From the NCBI GenBank assembly GCA_013076295.1, contig RQOL01000876.1, positions 434,001 through 498,000 on the forward strand: DNA of 64,000 bases, in the 5' to 3' direction. The translations under genes and the position numbers were made by a program. Of the stretch, positions 32,823-43,385 are shown piece after piece (within the stretch, counting starts at the first letter, position 1; every line of letters begins with the position of its first letter). This stretch comes from Sanderia malayensis. Taxonomy: Eukaryota; Cnidaria; Scyphozoa; Semaeostomeae; Pelagiidae. Under the pieces are notes generated by a model that was not told where the DNA came from, did no database searches, and saw only the letters and a list, made by a program, of their open reading frames with translations.

Positions 32823-33458
32823 CTATCGTCCACAGAGATTGCAACTGCAAATTTCCGTGCTTGTCATTACTGACAAGTCTGGAATCTTCTTGAGTTTATT
32901 TTTAAATATCCCGAGGGTTTTACTGTTTTTAATGTCAAAATATAGTTTTGACCAAATCATAGGTCCTAAGTACCTTATGGAATGTTTTCCATACGTCTCA
33001 GTTCTACACCTTGGTATATTGAATTCGGCGTTTCTCAGCTCGTAACGTTTGGTTGGTCTTTCAAACAAGGCTTGGATAGGCTTTGAAGCTAAATTGTTTT
33101 TGACCTTGTACATGAGAATAGCAATATCTTGCAATCGTTTGTTGTACAGAGTTGATAGATTTGATTTTTCCAAGAGTGATGCATAACTACTTTGTTTATC
33201 ACTAAACACTGCCCTTAAAGCTCTTTCTTGCACTCTTTCGAGCTTCCTACGATCTGATGCTCTGCAGAAGTGGAATACCAGTCCGCAATATGTTAGGTGT
33301 GGTAGAATTGTTGTTTTATACAACACTAGTTTAGCCTCCATTGGTATTAAGTTTCGTAATCTCATCAACACTCCTACTTTCTGACTTGCCTTCTTACACA
33401 TGTTGCTTATATGTCCGTTGAATGTCATTTTATCATCAATAATGCACCACATCATCAT
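32823..33458 (-). pseudogene. LINE RT C-terminal region
   Basis: Reads IDDKMTFNGHISNMCKKASQ (thumb-adjacent motif), LVLYKTTILPHLTYC, RRKLERVQERALRAVFSD and WSKLYFDIKNS, ending CSCNLCGR, a cysteine-rich terminus typical of this LINE group. It is separated from the main RT frame by a frame disruption at about 33458-33559. Confidence 0.85.
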
Positions 33459-33558
33459 TTATTTTAAATTCTATAGGTATTTCTTGAATCTTTTGGCCAG
33501 TGACAGTCATGGCTTGATATTTTTCTTTGTTCGCATGTAGAAAGTTATCTCTATACCA

Positions 33559-35064
33559 TCAACATACCTTTTCCATATTTTCGTTTATAACTTTCTCTAC
33601 CTCTTTTGGTAAATCTTTGGCTACATATAGCTGGTGGTCATCTGCATACATTGATAAGCCGCAATTTGAGACAGTATAACTGAGATCGTTTTGGTAGATA
33701 TTCCACAGAAGTGGGCCAAGTGATGAACCTTGTGGGCATCCTCTTTCAGATTTCTTCCATATACTTTTTATGTCACCGAGCTTCACTCTATTTCTTCGAT
33801 TTTCAAAGTATGACTTCATCATGTCTATTGCCTCCTTGGAAAAACGGTATTTTTCCAGTTTCTTTAATAAGAGTGGTGGATACAGAGAATCAAAAGCTTT
33901 ACTCATGTCTGTTGATAACACCCCCACTATCTTATTGTTATCAATCGCTTCCTTCCATTTCTCGACCAGGTTTACTAACGTAGTCTCTGTGCTTTGGCCT
34001 TTTCTATATGCTGTCAAACTATCACTTAATTTTGCTTGGATTCCCTCTTCCGTTTGACCAGCGATGAGTTTCTCGAAAACCTTATCAACTACTGGCAGTG
34101 TTGTTATTGGCCTGTAGTTCTTATCTATGTGTCTATTATCTTTCTTGAAAGCAGGTGTCCATTGTCCCTTTTTCCAATCACTAGGCCATGCCATTTGTCT
34201 TATGCATTCGTTATACAGTCTTGTTATAGATGGTGCAAGGGCTTTTGCTCCAACTTTAAGTATTCCTGGTGCCATTTTATCCCATCCGGCTGACTTTCTT
34301 GGGTTGATATCTTTCATTGCTTCCTCAACCTCTTTCTCTATTAATGGCCTATAATCAACCTGTCTCGTCTCATTAACATTTTTCTTTATATTAATAACAC
34401 TGCTGTTACTATCCAGTTCTTGTTCAGCTACTTTTGTAACGTTTGCTTCCTCTACTCCCTCCACTTCATATTCTTTTCCATTATCCCACATCGTGTTGAA
34501 ATAATTTACAAAAGTGTCTGCCACTATTTGTGGGTTCTCTTCTAATTTTCCATCAGTTTCTAAGCTCATCACATCAGAGCCACCCTGCACGTTTTTTGCT
34601 GACAAAAATGGCTTGAAGACTTTAAAGAAAGCGCCGGGATTTGATTTGAGATCTAGTGCTTTTTTATCCCAATATTCTTTGATTGCTTTTCTTCGTTGTC
34701 TAGTTGCTTCATTTCTCCATTTCCTTTTTAATGCTAGGTTTTCATCACTCCTGTTTTTAGAGAATTCTCTTGCATACTTTCTCTTTTTCCTAATCGCTTT
34801 TTTCCACTCAGTTGTCATGTAGGGGACATCCCTTTCTCTTACACGCATTCTTTTCCACGGCATGCGGTCGTCTATGATTCTGTTTAACAGATTTTGCCAG
34901 TAGAAATATTGATCATCTACGGATTCGAATATCTCTCCAACATGCCATGGAGCTTGGTCTAGATCTTGAAGTAACTCCTCAATGTTGAGATTCTTTTTAC
35001 TTCTAAAAGTGATGATTTTCTTCTTATGTGTTTGAGTCCTTTTTGTCATGAAACTAAATATCAT
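33559..35064 (-). CDS. LINE reverse transcriptase, 501-codon open frame
   Basis: Starts within the endonuclease end (SDHCMIFSFM), with a basic linker rich in Lys/Arg (RKKRKYAREFSKN). The polymerase follows: NPRKSAGWDKMAPGIL, NYRPITTLPVVDKVFEK, VLSTDMSKAFDSLYPP (motif A), RGCPQGSSLGPLLWNIYQND (motif B) and GLSMYADDHQLYVA (motif C with catalytic YADD). All key polymerase residues are present, yet the frame ends soon after motif C, before the thumb. It is the least damaged enzyme in the window, but neither its endonuclease nor its C-terminus is in frame with it. Confidence 0.88.
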   Translation of the reverse strand: MIFSFMTKRTQTHKKKIITFRSKKNLNIEELLQDLDQAPWHVGEIFESVDDQYFYWQNLLNRIIDDRMPWKRMRVRERDVPYMTTEWKKAIRKKRKYAREFSKNRSDENLALKRKWRNEATRQRRKAIKEYWDKKALDLKSNPGAFFKVFKPFLSAKNVQGGSDVMSLETDGKLEENPQIVADTFVNYFNTMWDNGKEYEVEGVEEANVTKVAEQELDSNSSVINIKKNVNETRQVDYRPLIEKEVEEAMKDINPRKSAGWDKMAPGILKVGAKALAPSITRLYNECIRQMAWPSDWKKGQWTPAFKKDNRHIDKNYRPITTLPVVDKVFEKLIAGQTEEGIQAKLSDSLTAYRKGQSTETTLVNLVEKWKEAIDNNKIVGVLSTDMSKAFDSLYPPLLLKKLEKYRFSKEAIDMMKSYFENRRNRVKLGDIKSIWKKSERGCPQGSSLGPLLWNIYQNDLSYTVSNCGLSMYADDHQLYVAKDLPKEVEKVINENMEKVC

Positions 35065-35069
35065 GCAGT

Positions 35070-35620
35070 GGTCACTAATTCCAGGATCAAATAACCCACT
35101 TAGTTTGTGATACTCTGGCTTATTTCTAAGAAATACGTCTATTAGTGTCTCCGAAGTTTATGTTATTCTCGTTGGTTCTTTTATAAGGCAACATATATCA
35201 TGCACTTCTTCCAAATCAACTAACAGTTTACCCTCTCTACTTCCAGGTTTGGATTTGTCCAGGTTCAAATCCCCTCCAATAATGATGTTGCTGCATTGCA
35301 TAGAAGCCCATGTCAGTAATTCGTTCAGTTCGTTTTCTAATTGTTCATAGTAATTACTTCCTGAGATCTTAGGTGGCCTGTACATTCCAACTATAAGCAC
35401 ATTTTCTCCCTCAATCTTAGTCTGAACAGCTAGTACCTCAATAGTGATGTATTTCTTTGGGGGTTTTACCTTCTTTAAGCATAAATCCTTCACAACATAC
35501 ATGAGGATACCACCCCCACCTTTCTTTCGGTCTTCCCTATGAATATCGTAACTGTCCCATGCAAACTGTGTATTGGAGTAAGTACCATCAATCTTAGTCT
35601 CAGTCAGTATCTCGGAACTC
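35070..35620 (-). pseudogene. LINE endonuclease, 5'-truncated
   Basis: Reads ETKIDGTYSNTQFAWDSYDI, then GGGGILMYVVKDL, EVLAVQTKIEGENVLIVGMY, NIIIGGDLNLDKS (metal-binding GD-N motif) and IKEPTRIT. A frame disruption lies near 35110-35158, before the SDH motif of the next frame. The first catalytic residues are lost by truncation. Confidence 0.8.
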
Positions 35621-35649
35621 TCAATAACTCAGAACTCAAATATCTCAGA

Positions 35650-36300
35650 ACTCTCTTGAGTCCTTCCCAGTGATCTTTTCCAGGCTTCGACATGTATTTA
35701 GATAAGGTATTAACTGCTGCAGCCAAATCAGGGCATCTTGTCGTTGTAGCATATGTGAGACAGCCAATTAGCATCTGATAAGCTTGCACTTTATAAGGAT
35801 TTTCATCATCTGATAATTTCTGAAACTTTCTTCCTGATTCTAATGGTGTAGAAACTGGTTTACAGTGTTCCATTCCAAATCTCTTCAAAATCCCTTCTAT
35901 GTACTTCGGTTCACTGATAGACATCACTTTTAGTTTACGATCTCGCTTTATTGACATTCCCAGAACATGATGAACTTCACCTTGATCTTCAATCTTGAAT
36001 CTCTTTTGCAGAGATATCTTTTCTTCATTTAGCAAATCAGTATTGTTGGAAAACAATAGCAAGTCATCCACATATAAAGCTAGGATAATGAAATGAATCT
36101 TGCTTTCTCTTCACTAATGTAGCCATCTGGCTGCTTCATATAAAGTTCTTTGTTAAGGTCACCCTGAAGGAAAGCTGTCTTGACATCCATCTGATGGACT
36201 TCCCAGTTGCAGACATTTGCCACAGCCAACAGAGATCGAATTGAATCGTCGCACACAACAGGAGAAAATACTTCTTCATAATCTACTCCTTGTGATTAAG
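35650..36300 (-). pseudogene. Copia reverse transcriptase
   Basis: Minus frame [14 protein letters not shown] (about 36297), then [20 protein letters not shown], a shift near 36100, ALYVDDLLLFSNN (catalytic YVDD, about 36075), EDQGEVHHVLGM, PVSTPLESG, MLIGCLTYATTTRCPDL and GLKRVLRYL, ending at the LINE. Core motifs are conserved but split over two frames. Confidence 0.88.
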
Positions 36301-36309
36301 AATACCTTC

Positions 36310-36890
36310 TGTCATGTGACAGTTTCGAACCAAAGTAAGGGATTTCCCCTGGGTCAAAGGGAATTTACCCAAGATAACTTAATCATGAGTTTTGCACTAA
36401 CATAGCGATTTCAGTTTTTTCGTTTGCCTTTACGCCGCCATTTATGACTATTCACGCTACGATTTTGGAATGTTTTAGACTGCTTAATGTGCAGCTTCAA
36501 GGATTCACAGCTTTTGTGAGTGACTTTATCTTTATTTTAAACTGATATTTGTTTTGTTTTGTTATATATCGCTGAGGAAATTTACGAGCTAATCACAGAC
36601 TAAACTGATCGCTTTTGAACGTTGTAATCACTATAAGGCTTTTTCAATATTCATGTTTTTTGTGTTGTTCTCGATAGCTTGTACTTTCTCCCCTACATTT
36701 TATAGAGTATTTCATCGTTATTATTATTAATCTAGATTGTAGCTTTGGAATTTGTATTTTTATTTTCAGTTACCATTATAATCATTGCCGATAAACATTT
36801 GCGTGTTTGTCTGAGGTTTATCTGCTCGCCAAAGGAATAACGAACTATCTTATCTAACCCTAACCCTAACCCTGACCCTAACCATCTGCT
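36310..36890. other. Insert of unknown origin ending in telomere-like repeats
   Basis: It breaks copia RT between KIKRKADG and [23 protein letters not shown] palindrome lies at its left edge (about 36308-36321). Its right edge is a (CCCTAA)-type run. The interior is AT-rich with no domain. Confidence 0.6.
36855..36883. repeat. Interstitial telomere-like repeat (CCCTAA)5
   Basis: CTAACCCTAACCCTAACC, then CTGACCCTAACC: five units of the metazoan telomere hexamer, one with a change, at the junction between insert and copia. Confidence 0.9.
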
Positions 36891-37410
36891 TTTCTCTTTA
36901 TTTTGAAAACCCAATGACTACCAACTAGGTTTTTGTATTTAGCCAATGGTACCAGTTCCCATGTGTTGTTGTCAATCAACGAGTCATATTCTGAGTTGGT
37001 TGCATCTTTCCATTGAACTCAATATTCATTTGCCCATGCTTCTTTTAAGTTTCTTGGTTCATTGATATCTACTGTGAGTGTTTCTGCAGCATAACAATAT
37101 TCTTCATCAAATCTTCTTGGTTGTCTTCTCTGTTTCCCATCTTCTAGATTTCATACATTTTGTAGAAAGTTTTCTTCGTAGGTTGCTCCCACTGCTTGAT
37201 CATGCAGTGCAAGTTCAGCATCTGCAACAGCATCAACATTTGTCTCCTCATCGACAATATTTGGACAAAAGAAAAGATCTGATTTTGTAGAACATGTGTT
37301 TTCAAATTCATGTAGTTTTTGTTCACAGAATAAGGCGTCTATACTGTGAATAAAGCGTTTACTTGTTAAGTGATAGAGTTTAAAGCCTTTTGTTCCTTCA
37401 CGGTATCCTA
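36890..37410 (-). pseudogene. Copia integrase C-terminus and start of RT
   Basis: Minus frame IVGYREGTKGFKLYHLTSKR, FIHSIDALFCEQKLHEFE (copia integrase tail, 37410-37300). After a linker (RRQPRRFDEEY) it reads NEPRNLKEAWANE, EYDSLIDNNTWELVPL and LVGSHWVFKIKRKADG, the usual copia entry to RT, ending at the telomere-like run at 36884. The upstream integrase core is absent. Confidence 0.85.
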
Positions 37411-37415
37411 CGATT

Positions 37416-37520
37416 AATGTTATCTCAAGAAATTGGGCGGTTAGCCTACCGGCCCGGATTGCTTGAGTAGAGAAAGACATTTACTGTCGGCGATTCCGAC
37501 AAATTCCGGCTGGTACATCA
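37416..37520 (-). repeat. Ngaro-like terminal repeat B2
   Basis: On plus: TTAATGTTATCTCAAGAAAT, CCTACCGGCCCGGATTGCTT and GATTCCGACAAA. Repeated at 37886 (B1) and, more diverged, at 47372 and 47812. Confidence 0.85.
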
Positions 37521-37885
37521 GGCAATACTAGCCGAATGGTCAAACTGCAGAAAAATGACTGAAATCATAATGTAAATCAATAAACAATAAAAAGGAGAGG
37601 GAGGGTGGAGGAATTGTGCTCGTTCCGCGCAGACTAACAAAGAGTGATTGGCGACGCTAAATTCTGTACAGTTTTATACCCCTAGGGTTATACGACAAAA
37701 GGTGCCGCACAAATCTAAATTTGGATTCGAGATTCTTCTATGCCCAGGAGTGGAGCCAATGTTGGTAAACAATGTAAAAGGACTCGTATCCGTCTAGTCA
37801 TAATGATGATCCATTTGGCGACTGTGCACATCAAAGCAACTATTTCTTGACCATTAACCCTGCTTAATTTAGATTAACCAGCATT

Positions 37886-37990
37886 TAATGTTATCTCAAG
37901 AAATTGGGTGGTTAGCCTACCGGCCCGGTTTGCTTGAGTAGAAAAAGACGTTTACCGTCTGTGATTCCGACAAACTCCAGCCACAGAACA
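37886..37990 (-). repeat. Ngaro-like repeat B1
   Basis: Second copy of the 37416 repeat, 470 bp away, followed by CCACAGAACACG as in the element at 47812. Confidence 0.85.
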
Positions 37991-38326
37991 CGTAGTATGA
38001 CCCGGCCAGAATCACAGACGTAAAGAAAAGCACTTTTTATGCATAATTCACGACCCTAGCTGTCATTTTATTGTTTCCTACTTAACCTTGGATCTACCAA
38101 TTCCTCCCCTCACCCCAAACACTAACCCTTAGCAAAAAAGGCAGATCAGGAGCAAATGGCTAAAAATAAACGTAAAAAATCAAAAAAAAATAATGGAGGC
38201 ACTCAACTGACGACACCACCTAGCAGCCGCCAGTAACCTCCTAAGGAAAACAAAAGCCAAAAAGAGCTTGCAGGCATAAGGCCCCACAAACCCAAAGACG
38301 TGGCATTTCTCGGTGGTGCTACAAGC

Positions 38327-38550
38327 TGTACCTAAGACGAGGTACTAAACACTGTACCTACAACGAGGTACTAAACACTGCACCTTCAACGAGGTATTCG
38401 ACGCTGTACCTACAACGAGGTACTAACACTGCTTCAACGAGGTAATAAACGCTGAACCTACAACGAGGCACTAAATACTGTACCTACCACGAGGTACTAA
38501 CGTGGCGCCTTCGATAAGGCGTTAGACACGGCATCTTCAAAGAGGCCCAC
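38327..38550. repeat. 26-bp minisatellite, about nine copies
   Basis: Unit ACCTACAACGAGGTACTAAA. The right-most units run into the 3' end of the recombinase frame, so its last codons are repeat-derived. Confidence 0.88.
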
Positions 38551-39727
38551 AACTCTATACATCGTTACAATGACGTTGACCGTGGATGATCCGCGAAAAC
38601 CTGGCCCTGGATCAGTGCTTTCGCAGGGATGCCAGGTTTTTAAGCAAGCGCAAGCGAGACTAACAACAACAAATACACAAGAACATACCAGACAAAGTAG
38701 GAAATAACACAAATTGTAGTGAATATTAAACATAACATTGATAACATAGAAAAATATTGAGAAATATAACAGGGTAAGCATGATTAAATACTCTGGGTTG
38801 CTTGCGATAGGGAGTAAACAGCAGTAATCAACTGACTGTGGGAGCATAATATAAACTTTATAGGCAGCACTCGACCAGCGGCCTAGGGCTTGAGTCAAGT
38901 AGTCTGGCAGGCCAACAGAGGTCGCAGTAGTTGCGGCCCCGACACGGAAGCTATGTAACGAAAAAGGTCTTAGGCCAGCCACACTGACCCAGGATGACTT
39001 GCGATTTCGAATGCAGCAAGTGTTTTGTCAGGGGAGCGCCATTAGCCCAGCGAAACAGTGGGCCTGCAGCCCCCCCTCGGCGTTCCATATGGGTTATCAA
39101 TGCTGAGACTGGACAGAGTTGGGCACCCGTGTGAGGGAGGATCACGGTGCAACCTTGTCCGAACTGATCGGTTTTCGAGAACTTTAGTCTGAGGAAGACG
39201 CGGCCCGGAATTGAATGCTTGTCGTTGGAAATATCGTTAACAGTTAATTGTTTGGAAGCAATAAAACCCTCAGGCGGTACTGTGAACTCTGAGGCACGTA
39301 GGAAACCGAAGAAGGCTGAAAAGCAGGCTGCCCAGAACATAATATCATCTAATAGCGACAAGTTTAATCGGTTTTTGATCGAATGAAGAACAAGAGGTGT
39401 GATGGTCATTTTTTGCTTAGGCGGGTTGACTTGCTGTCGTCGCAGGCCACGAATGGCCATAGGGATTCGCATACGACCAACCAGTGGATCACCGAAACCG
39501 TGACGTAGTTGAAGCACCCGGACAGCCGATAAACTTAAACTTTGACCGATGAAGCTTTACAGGAAGTACTGAGACTTGCGATAAACCGGAGTAGTGTCAG
39601 TTCAGAGATGGGGAAAGGAGACCCCTGTCGATTAAGACACCCGTACTTGGTACAAAAGCAAATGAATTATTTTTGAGCAGACGTATAGGTCTTCTGAGTA
39701 TTAGTGGAAAGGGAGTTTGCCATCAAA
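38497..39727 (-). pseudogene. Tyrosine recombinase (Ngaro/DIRS type)
   Basis: The N-terminal core-binding part starts SLSTNTQKTYTSAQK (39727), then FIASLS and VRVLQLRHGFGDPL, which reads into frame 39517-38951. The catalytic part has FFGFLRASEFTVP (box A Arg), VFLRLKFSKTDQFGQG, CPVSALITHMERRGG and PLFRW. Frame 38982-38497 gives LHSFRVGAATTAT (HxxR), ALGRWSSAAYKVYI (catalytic Tyr). It would join the element circle to the target. Shifts near 39535 and 38970 and a stop near 39660 break it; all R-H-R-Y residues are still visible. Confidence 0.87.
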
Positions 39728-39803
39728 TTTTGCCATAATGTCAGGTAACTCTCGGATATTGCTTGGGGAGTTCGATCCATGTCCGGTATGTTGGAGAGAG
39801 AAC

Positions 39804-41022
39804 TCAAAAATCAAACTGAGAGAGAGAATCAGCTGCGATGTTGTTACACCCAGGTATGTGAATTGCAGTAAAAGTAAAATTGTTTAAGATAGCGAGTAAT
39901 GAAAGTTCTCGCAACAGGTAGGCCAGGTGCCGATCCCTGCGCTTCCCCTTTTGAAGGCATTGGTGCACCGCCATGTTGTCACACGGGAACACAACCCTCC
40001 TACGTGGCCAGGAGGTTCCCCAGAGGCGAGCGGCTAAAACTATTGTTACCTGGTTACCTGGATAGTTTGGGCCTCGCACCATGTTCGGTAAAGAAACAAG
40101 CTGCGGTCATTCCATTGGGACAAGAGGATATCCCACCAGTGTATGTCATCACGCTCCCAAGCCATTAAACAAACATGATAATTTAATTTGGACACCGAGC
40201 TCCCCCTGTCGATCAAACAATGTAAAAATGGTCAGCCCAACACGATGGTTTGACAGCAATGTTGTAGCGTTCCAATTAGAAATAATAAATTGTGTTTTGT
40301 TCCCGAAATTTTACCTGCCCATCTTGCTAGGTTTTGTTTCATTTTTTGGACTTTTTCCTCCGGCAAACGTAATTCGAGATTTTCCGAATTTAAAACAAAA
40401 CCCAAAAATGATATTTCCGTTGCTGGACCCTCTGTCTTCTCGTCGGCTAGGGGAACACCCAGCCTAGAGCAGTTTTCGAAACATTGACGAAGGGTGTGCG
40501 TGCAATCATCTATCCCTGGGCGACCGATGATGATGAAGTCGTCTAAGTAATGTTGGATGAGAGCAGGCCCCCCACGCTGCTCGAAGATTGACTATAAAAC
40601 ATCCGCAAAGCGAGTGAATATCTGGGGGGCGGACCACAAACCAAATGGCAAAGCAAGATCTATGAAATAGAGACCCTGCCCGCACATGCCTAACAAACGA
40701 TGGTCTTCGGGCCGGACCGGGATTAAACAGTACGGCCATTTAACATCAAATTTCGACATCACTGCCCCTGTGCTCCTGGCCATGATTTTGGAGATAGCTT
40801 CTGGGATGCCTGCATAGACACTGATGCACCTATATCCGGAATACAATCATTCACGCTGTGACTAGGGGGAAAGGACAAGTCCGTGATCAAACGCCATTTA
40901 CCTGGGGTAGACTTAGGGATCACCCCAAAACGACTCACTATCAATGAAGGCAGTTGTGGGGCAATGAACGGGCCTGCCACTGTGCCTTGAGAAAGCTCCT
41001 CCGCAATGTAAGCGTTTATCAC
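39804..41022 (-). pseudogene. Ngaro/DIRS reverse transcriptase and RNase H
   Basis: Frame 41022-40759 reads SRFGVIPKSTPGKWRLITDL. Then MSKFDVKWPYCLIPV (motif A), ALPFGLWSAPQIFTRFAD (motif B-like), and HYLDDFIIIGRP (about 40560, catalytic LDD as in DIRS-group RTs). The RNase H frame 40082-39804 has VLAARLWGTSW, FPCDNMAVHQCL and AIHIPGCNNIAADSLSQFDF. Single stops and at least four shifts disrupt an otherwise collinear 1.2-kb domain. Confidence 0.87.
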
Positions 41023-41212
41023 GTGTCGCGGCTCTGGGTGACCCAGGGGTTAAGCCAATGTCAAAACCATGGATAATCCCCTTGAGCACCCACTTAGCGT
41101 CCCCGTGAGAGGAATGTCGCAGGAAATCACACCAAGCATAAACACGTAACGCAGTAATAACAACAGGCAAAGCAAGTACATATGTTGAATTACGCAAAAA
41201 GTCAAAGTCTAG

Positions 41213-41597
41213 TCACTTGGACGAGCGCTGCTTCTTTGTTGGGGGTGGCGACGCTGATCTGTGACGCTTTCTGTCATGCCCAGCAGAGCGGGTTGCTTTA
41301 GAGGGACAGACTACGAACTGGTGATCCCTGCGACAAGAACTGCAAAAATGAGCATAGCGGCAGTGGGCGAATGTACAGTGCCCCCGGTTCCACAAAGCAC
41401 ATGTGGACATGAGTTTGTTTGGTGGCTGTGCCGGCTTGATTGGCAATGCAGGCTACTGGACCCCCGAGGTCAATACCGTTACAATATACAAAGTTGGGTC
41501 TATTGCTGCCCAAGAAAGTTCGTGGCGGCTTGCTTGTGGAAAGCGGTGTCGTAAGATAGCCACCCCCGTCCCGGGACAACCCTGTGCGCCTTTGCAT
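41213..41597 (-). pseudogene. Ngaro-like gag zinc-binding protein
   Basis: Frame 41446-41213 has CALWNRGHCTFAHCRYAHFC (CCCH-like) then SSCRRDHQFVVCPSK and a basic tail ending KKQRSSK. Frame 41597-41298 supplies the preceding NRPNFVYCNGIDLG. The cysteine-rich segment is the gag signature of this retroelement group and would bind RNA. It is truncated upstream at about 41600. Confidence 0.7.
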
Positions 41598-41639
41598 TCA
41601 GCAAAAAATACGAAATAAAAAATATTTTGAAGAGCAATG

Positions 41640-42127
41640 TTTTGTTCACGACCGTCAATATCACTTTTTAGGTAATATATTCCTTTTTGTGAGCAATAAT
41701 GACATGGTCATCACCCAGATTTACTGTAGCAGGGTTCTTGAACTCTACATAATCAGACAGGCATCCCCTTTGATATGTCATGTGCTGAATAGCACCGGAA
41801 CCGATGATCCAAGAATTCCTTTGTTTACTGCTCAAGCGTGACATAGTGACTATAACTTCGTTGTCATGGTCATCATCATCATTATCATTATGTCCACTGT
41901 AATTTGCAGAACTTGACACTTGAGATTCACATTTTTGGAGTTCTTCTTTGGGAAGTCTCTTGCATAGTATCCCTTTTCTTTGCAAAAATGACAAGTTCCA
42001 GTGAAGGATAAAACAGGAGAAGGTTTATCAGCATGCGAGCTATCAGCATTGCCAGCGCCACGTGATGCGGAACTACCCCGTCGACTTCCACGATGATATG
42101 ATCCTCGACGTCCATGAAAATTTCGCA
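41640..42127 (-). pseudogene. Copia gag zinc knuckle and aspartic protease
   Basis: Reads NFHGRRGSYHRGSRRG (basic gag tail), CHFCKEKGYYARDFPKK (CCHC knuckle, with the His and last Cys changed). After a frame change it reads SWIIGSGAIQHMTYQRGC (protease site, normally DSGAT), then VNLGDDHV. The altered zinc and catalytic residues mark it as dead. On its upstream side it is fused directly to a LINE RT frame at about 42128. Confidence 0.8.
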
Positions 42128-43384
42128 TCACATTGCTGCAATAGAACAGTACTGGCTCTATCATTACTTTGTGTGTTGTTTTGGCAACATAGGGGCTTGT
42201 ATTCTTGCGGATGCGTGATAGTACTTTTACTCTGGGCGAGGCCTTTTTATACCTTCGTTCAATGTGATCAGCGTCAGACTTTTGTCCATCAGAACACCCA
42301 GTTATTCGTACACTTCCCTTTCACTATTGGCTTGTCCACTAATATCAATAGCCAGTTTCGACGAATTGCCTAGTCTTCGCTTGTTCCCATAAAGGACATA
42401 CTCTATTTTCCATTTTTTAAGATTGATGATAAGACTGTTTTCAGAAAACCACACTGCAACTTTAGCGAGATCTATATTCAGTTTTTCTTCAATAACCTTG
42501 TAGCTTTTAACTGCAGTAAAAATAACCATGTCATCAGATATAGAGCAACAGAGCATTGGTTTAGTTGCGAATCAATGTAATTAATCAGTAGCACAAACAG
42601 CCTGAGTATTGACCCGTGTGGCACATCGCAAAGGACAGATTGTTTATTTGAAGAGAAATTTTCAATAGATGCAAACTGTTTTCGAGTGAATAAGTAGCTT
42701 TCAAGCCAAAAGTTCTCTTTCTCTGATACCGAAATTCTGCAGCTTGAATAGAAGACGACCGTGGTCCACCGTGTTGAATGTCTTCTTAAGATCAACAAAA
42801 ACTGCACCGGTGAGTTCACCACTGTCAATATTTTTTCTGACAAAATCTGAAAAATATGTAACTGCATGTTGTGTTGATCGTAATGGACGAAAGCCAAATT
42901 TGCTGGATGAAAGAAGATTCTTTACTTCTAGGTAACCATACAACTGTTTGTGAACAACCATTTCTAGCACTTTCGATAGGACAGGTAGAATTGAGATTGG
43001 TCTATAATTGTCCATTGATGACAGCTCACCGGATTTGTTAATTGATGTAATTTTCGCACACTTTTCTGATGTTGGAAAAAAAGATTCTCTAAGACTCAAG
43101 TTTATGAGATGAAGAAGAGGAACGGCAATCTCTTCAGCTCCGTCTTTTACAAAAGGTCCGGGTATGTTGTCATATTTCAGCGACTTCGATGTTTTCAGAT
43201 TCTTGAGAATTTGCAGTAAATCCCCCAAATCAACTTCTTTAAATTCAAATACGCATTCAACCTGCTGTAGGTTTTGCCTGTCTTCTGTCGTATGATGGTT
43301 TTTCAATATAGTATTTCCAATAACATTTTTTGAGCTCTGTAATGATTCTCCTATACCTGTGAAGAAGGTACAGAAACCTTCCAC
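42128..43384 (-). pseudogene. LINE reverse transcriptase
   Basis: Reads FKEVDLGDLLQILKNLKTSK, NYRPISILPVLSKVLE, FGFRPLRSTQHAV, GAVFVDLKKTFNTVDH (motif A), then after a shift DVPHGSILRLFVLLINYID (degraded motif B, PHG for PQG) and ISDDMVIFTAV (motif C region with DD). Then comes YLGV-like sequence and the thumb SRIRKN. Shifts near 42700 and 42550 and a stop near 42300 are present. Motif changes indicate long inactivity. Confidence 0.83.
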
Positions 43385-43385
43385 A

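Larger units (their letters stand above)
32691..35625 (-). mobile_element. LINE inserted precisely in copia RT/RNase H junction
   Basis: Endonuclease (35620-35070), reverse transcriptase (35064-33559) and C-terminus (33458-32823) are followed by a (GAT)n tail at about 32691-32705. The copia frame reads LKRVLRYL on one side and KGTINCGL on the other, so the insertion is at a single codon boundary. The 5' end is truncated within the endonuclease (ETKIDGTY). The long intact RT makes it the youngest-looking LINE here. Confidence 0.88.
37416..41630 (-). mobile_element. Ngaro-like (DIRS order) tyrosine-recombinase retrotransposon
   Basis: Minus-strand order: gag-like zinc protein (41597-41213), RT and RNase H (41022-39804), tyrosine recombinase (39727-38497), a 26-bp minisatellite (38550-38327), then B1 (37990-37886), A2-like spacer (37885-37521) and B2 (37520-37416). 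Split direct repeats plus a YR enzyme instead of an integrase define Ngaro/PAT types. The A1 end is missing upstream of gag. It sits in copia right next to the integrase IVGY motif. Confidence 0.82.
31918..42127 (-). mobile_element. Ty1/copia retrotransposon, invaded by three other sequences
   Basis: Minus-strand pieces lie in copia order: gag zinc knuckle and protease (42127-41640), integrase C-terminus and RT start (37405-36890), RT (36300-35650), RNase H (32690-32160), PPT and LTR. Inserts are the Ngaro-like element (37416-about 41630), a piece with telomere-like repeats (about 36310-36890), and a LINE (32691-35625). The integrase core and 5' LTR are missing, so deletions also occurred. 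Confidence 0.8.

Noticed and set aside
34514..34822. 102-codon plus-strand frame
   Set aside because: Antisense to the LINE RT linker.
36855..36883. Chromosome end
   Set aside because: Only five hexamers, flanked on both sides by copia sequence; interstitial.
39899..40168. 89-codon plus-strand frame
   Set aside because: Shadow of the Ngaro-like RNase H on the minus strand.
40081..40467. 128-codon plus-strand frame
   Set aside because: Lies antisense to the Ngaro-like RT/RNase H, whose motifs are unmistakable on the other strand.
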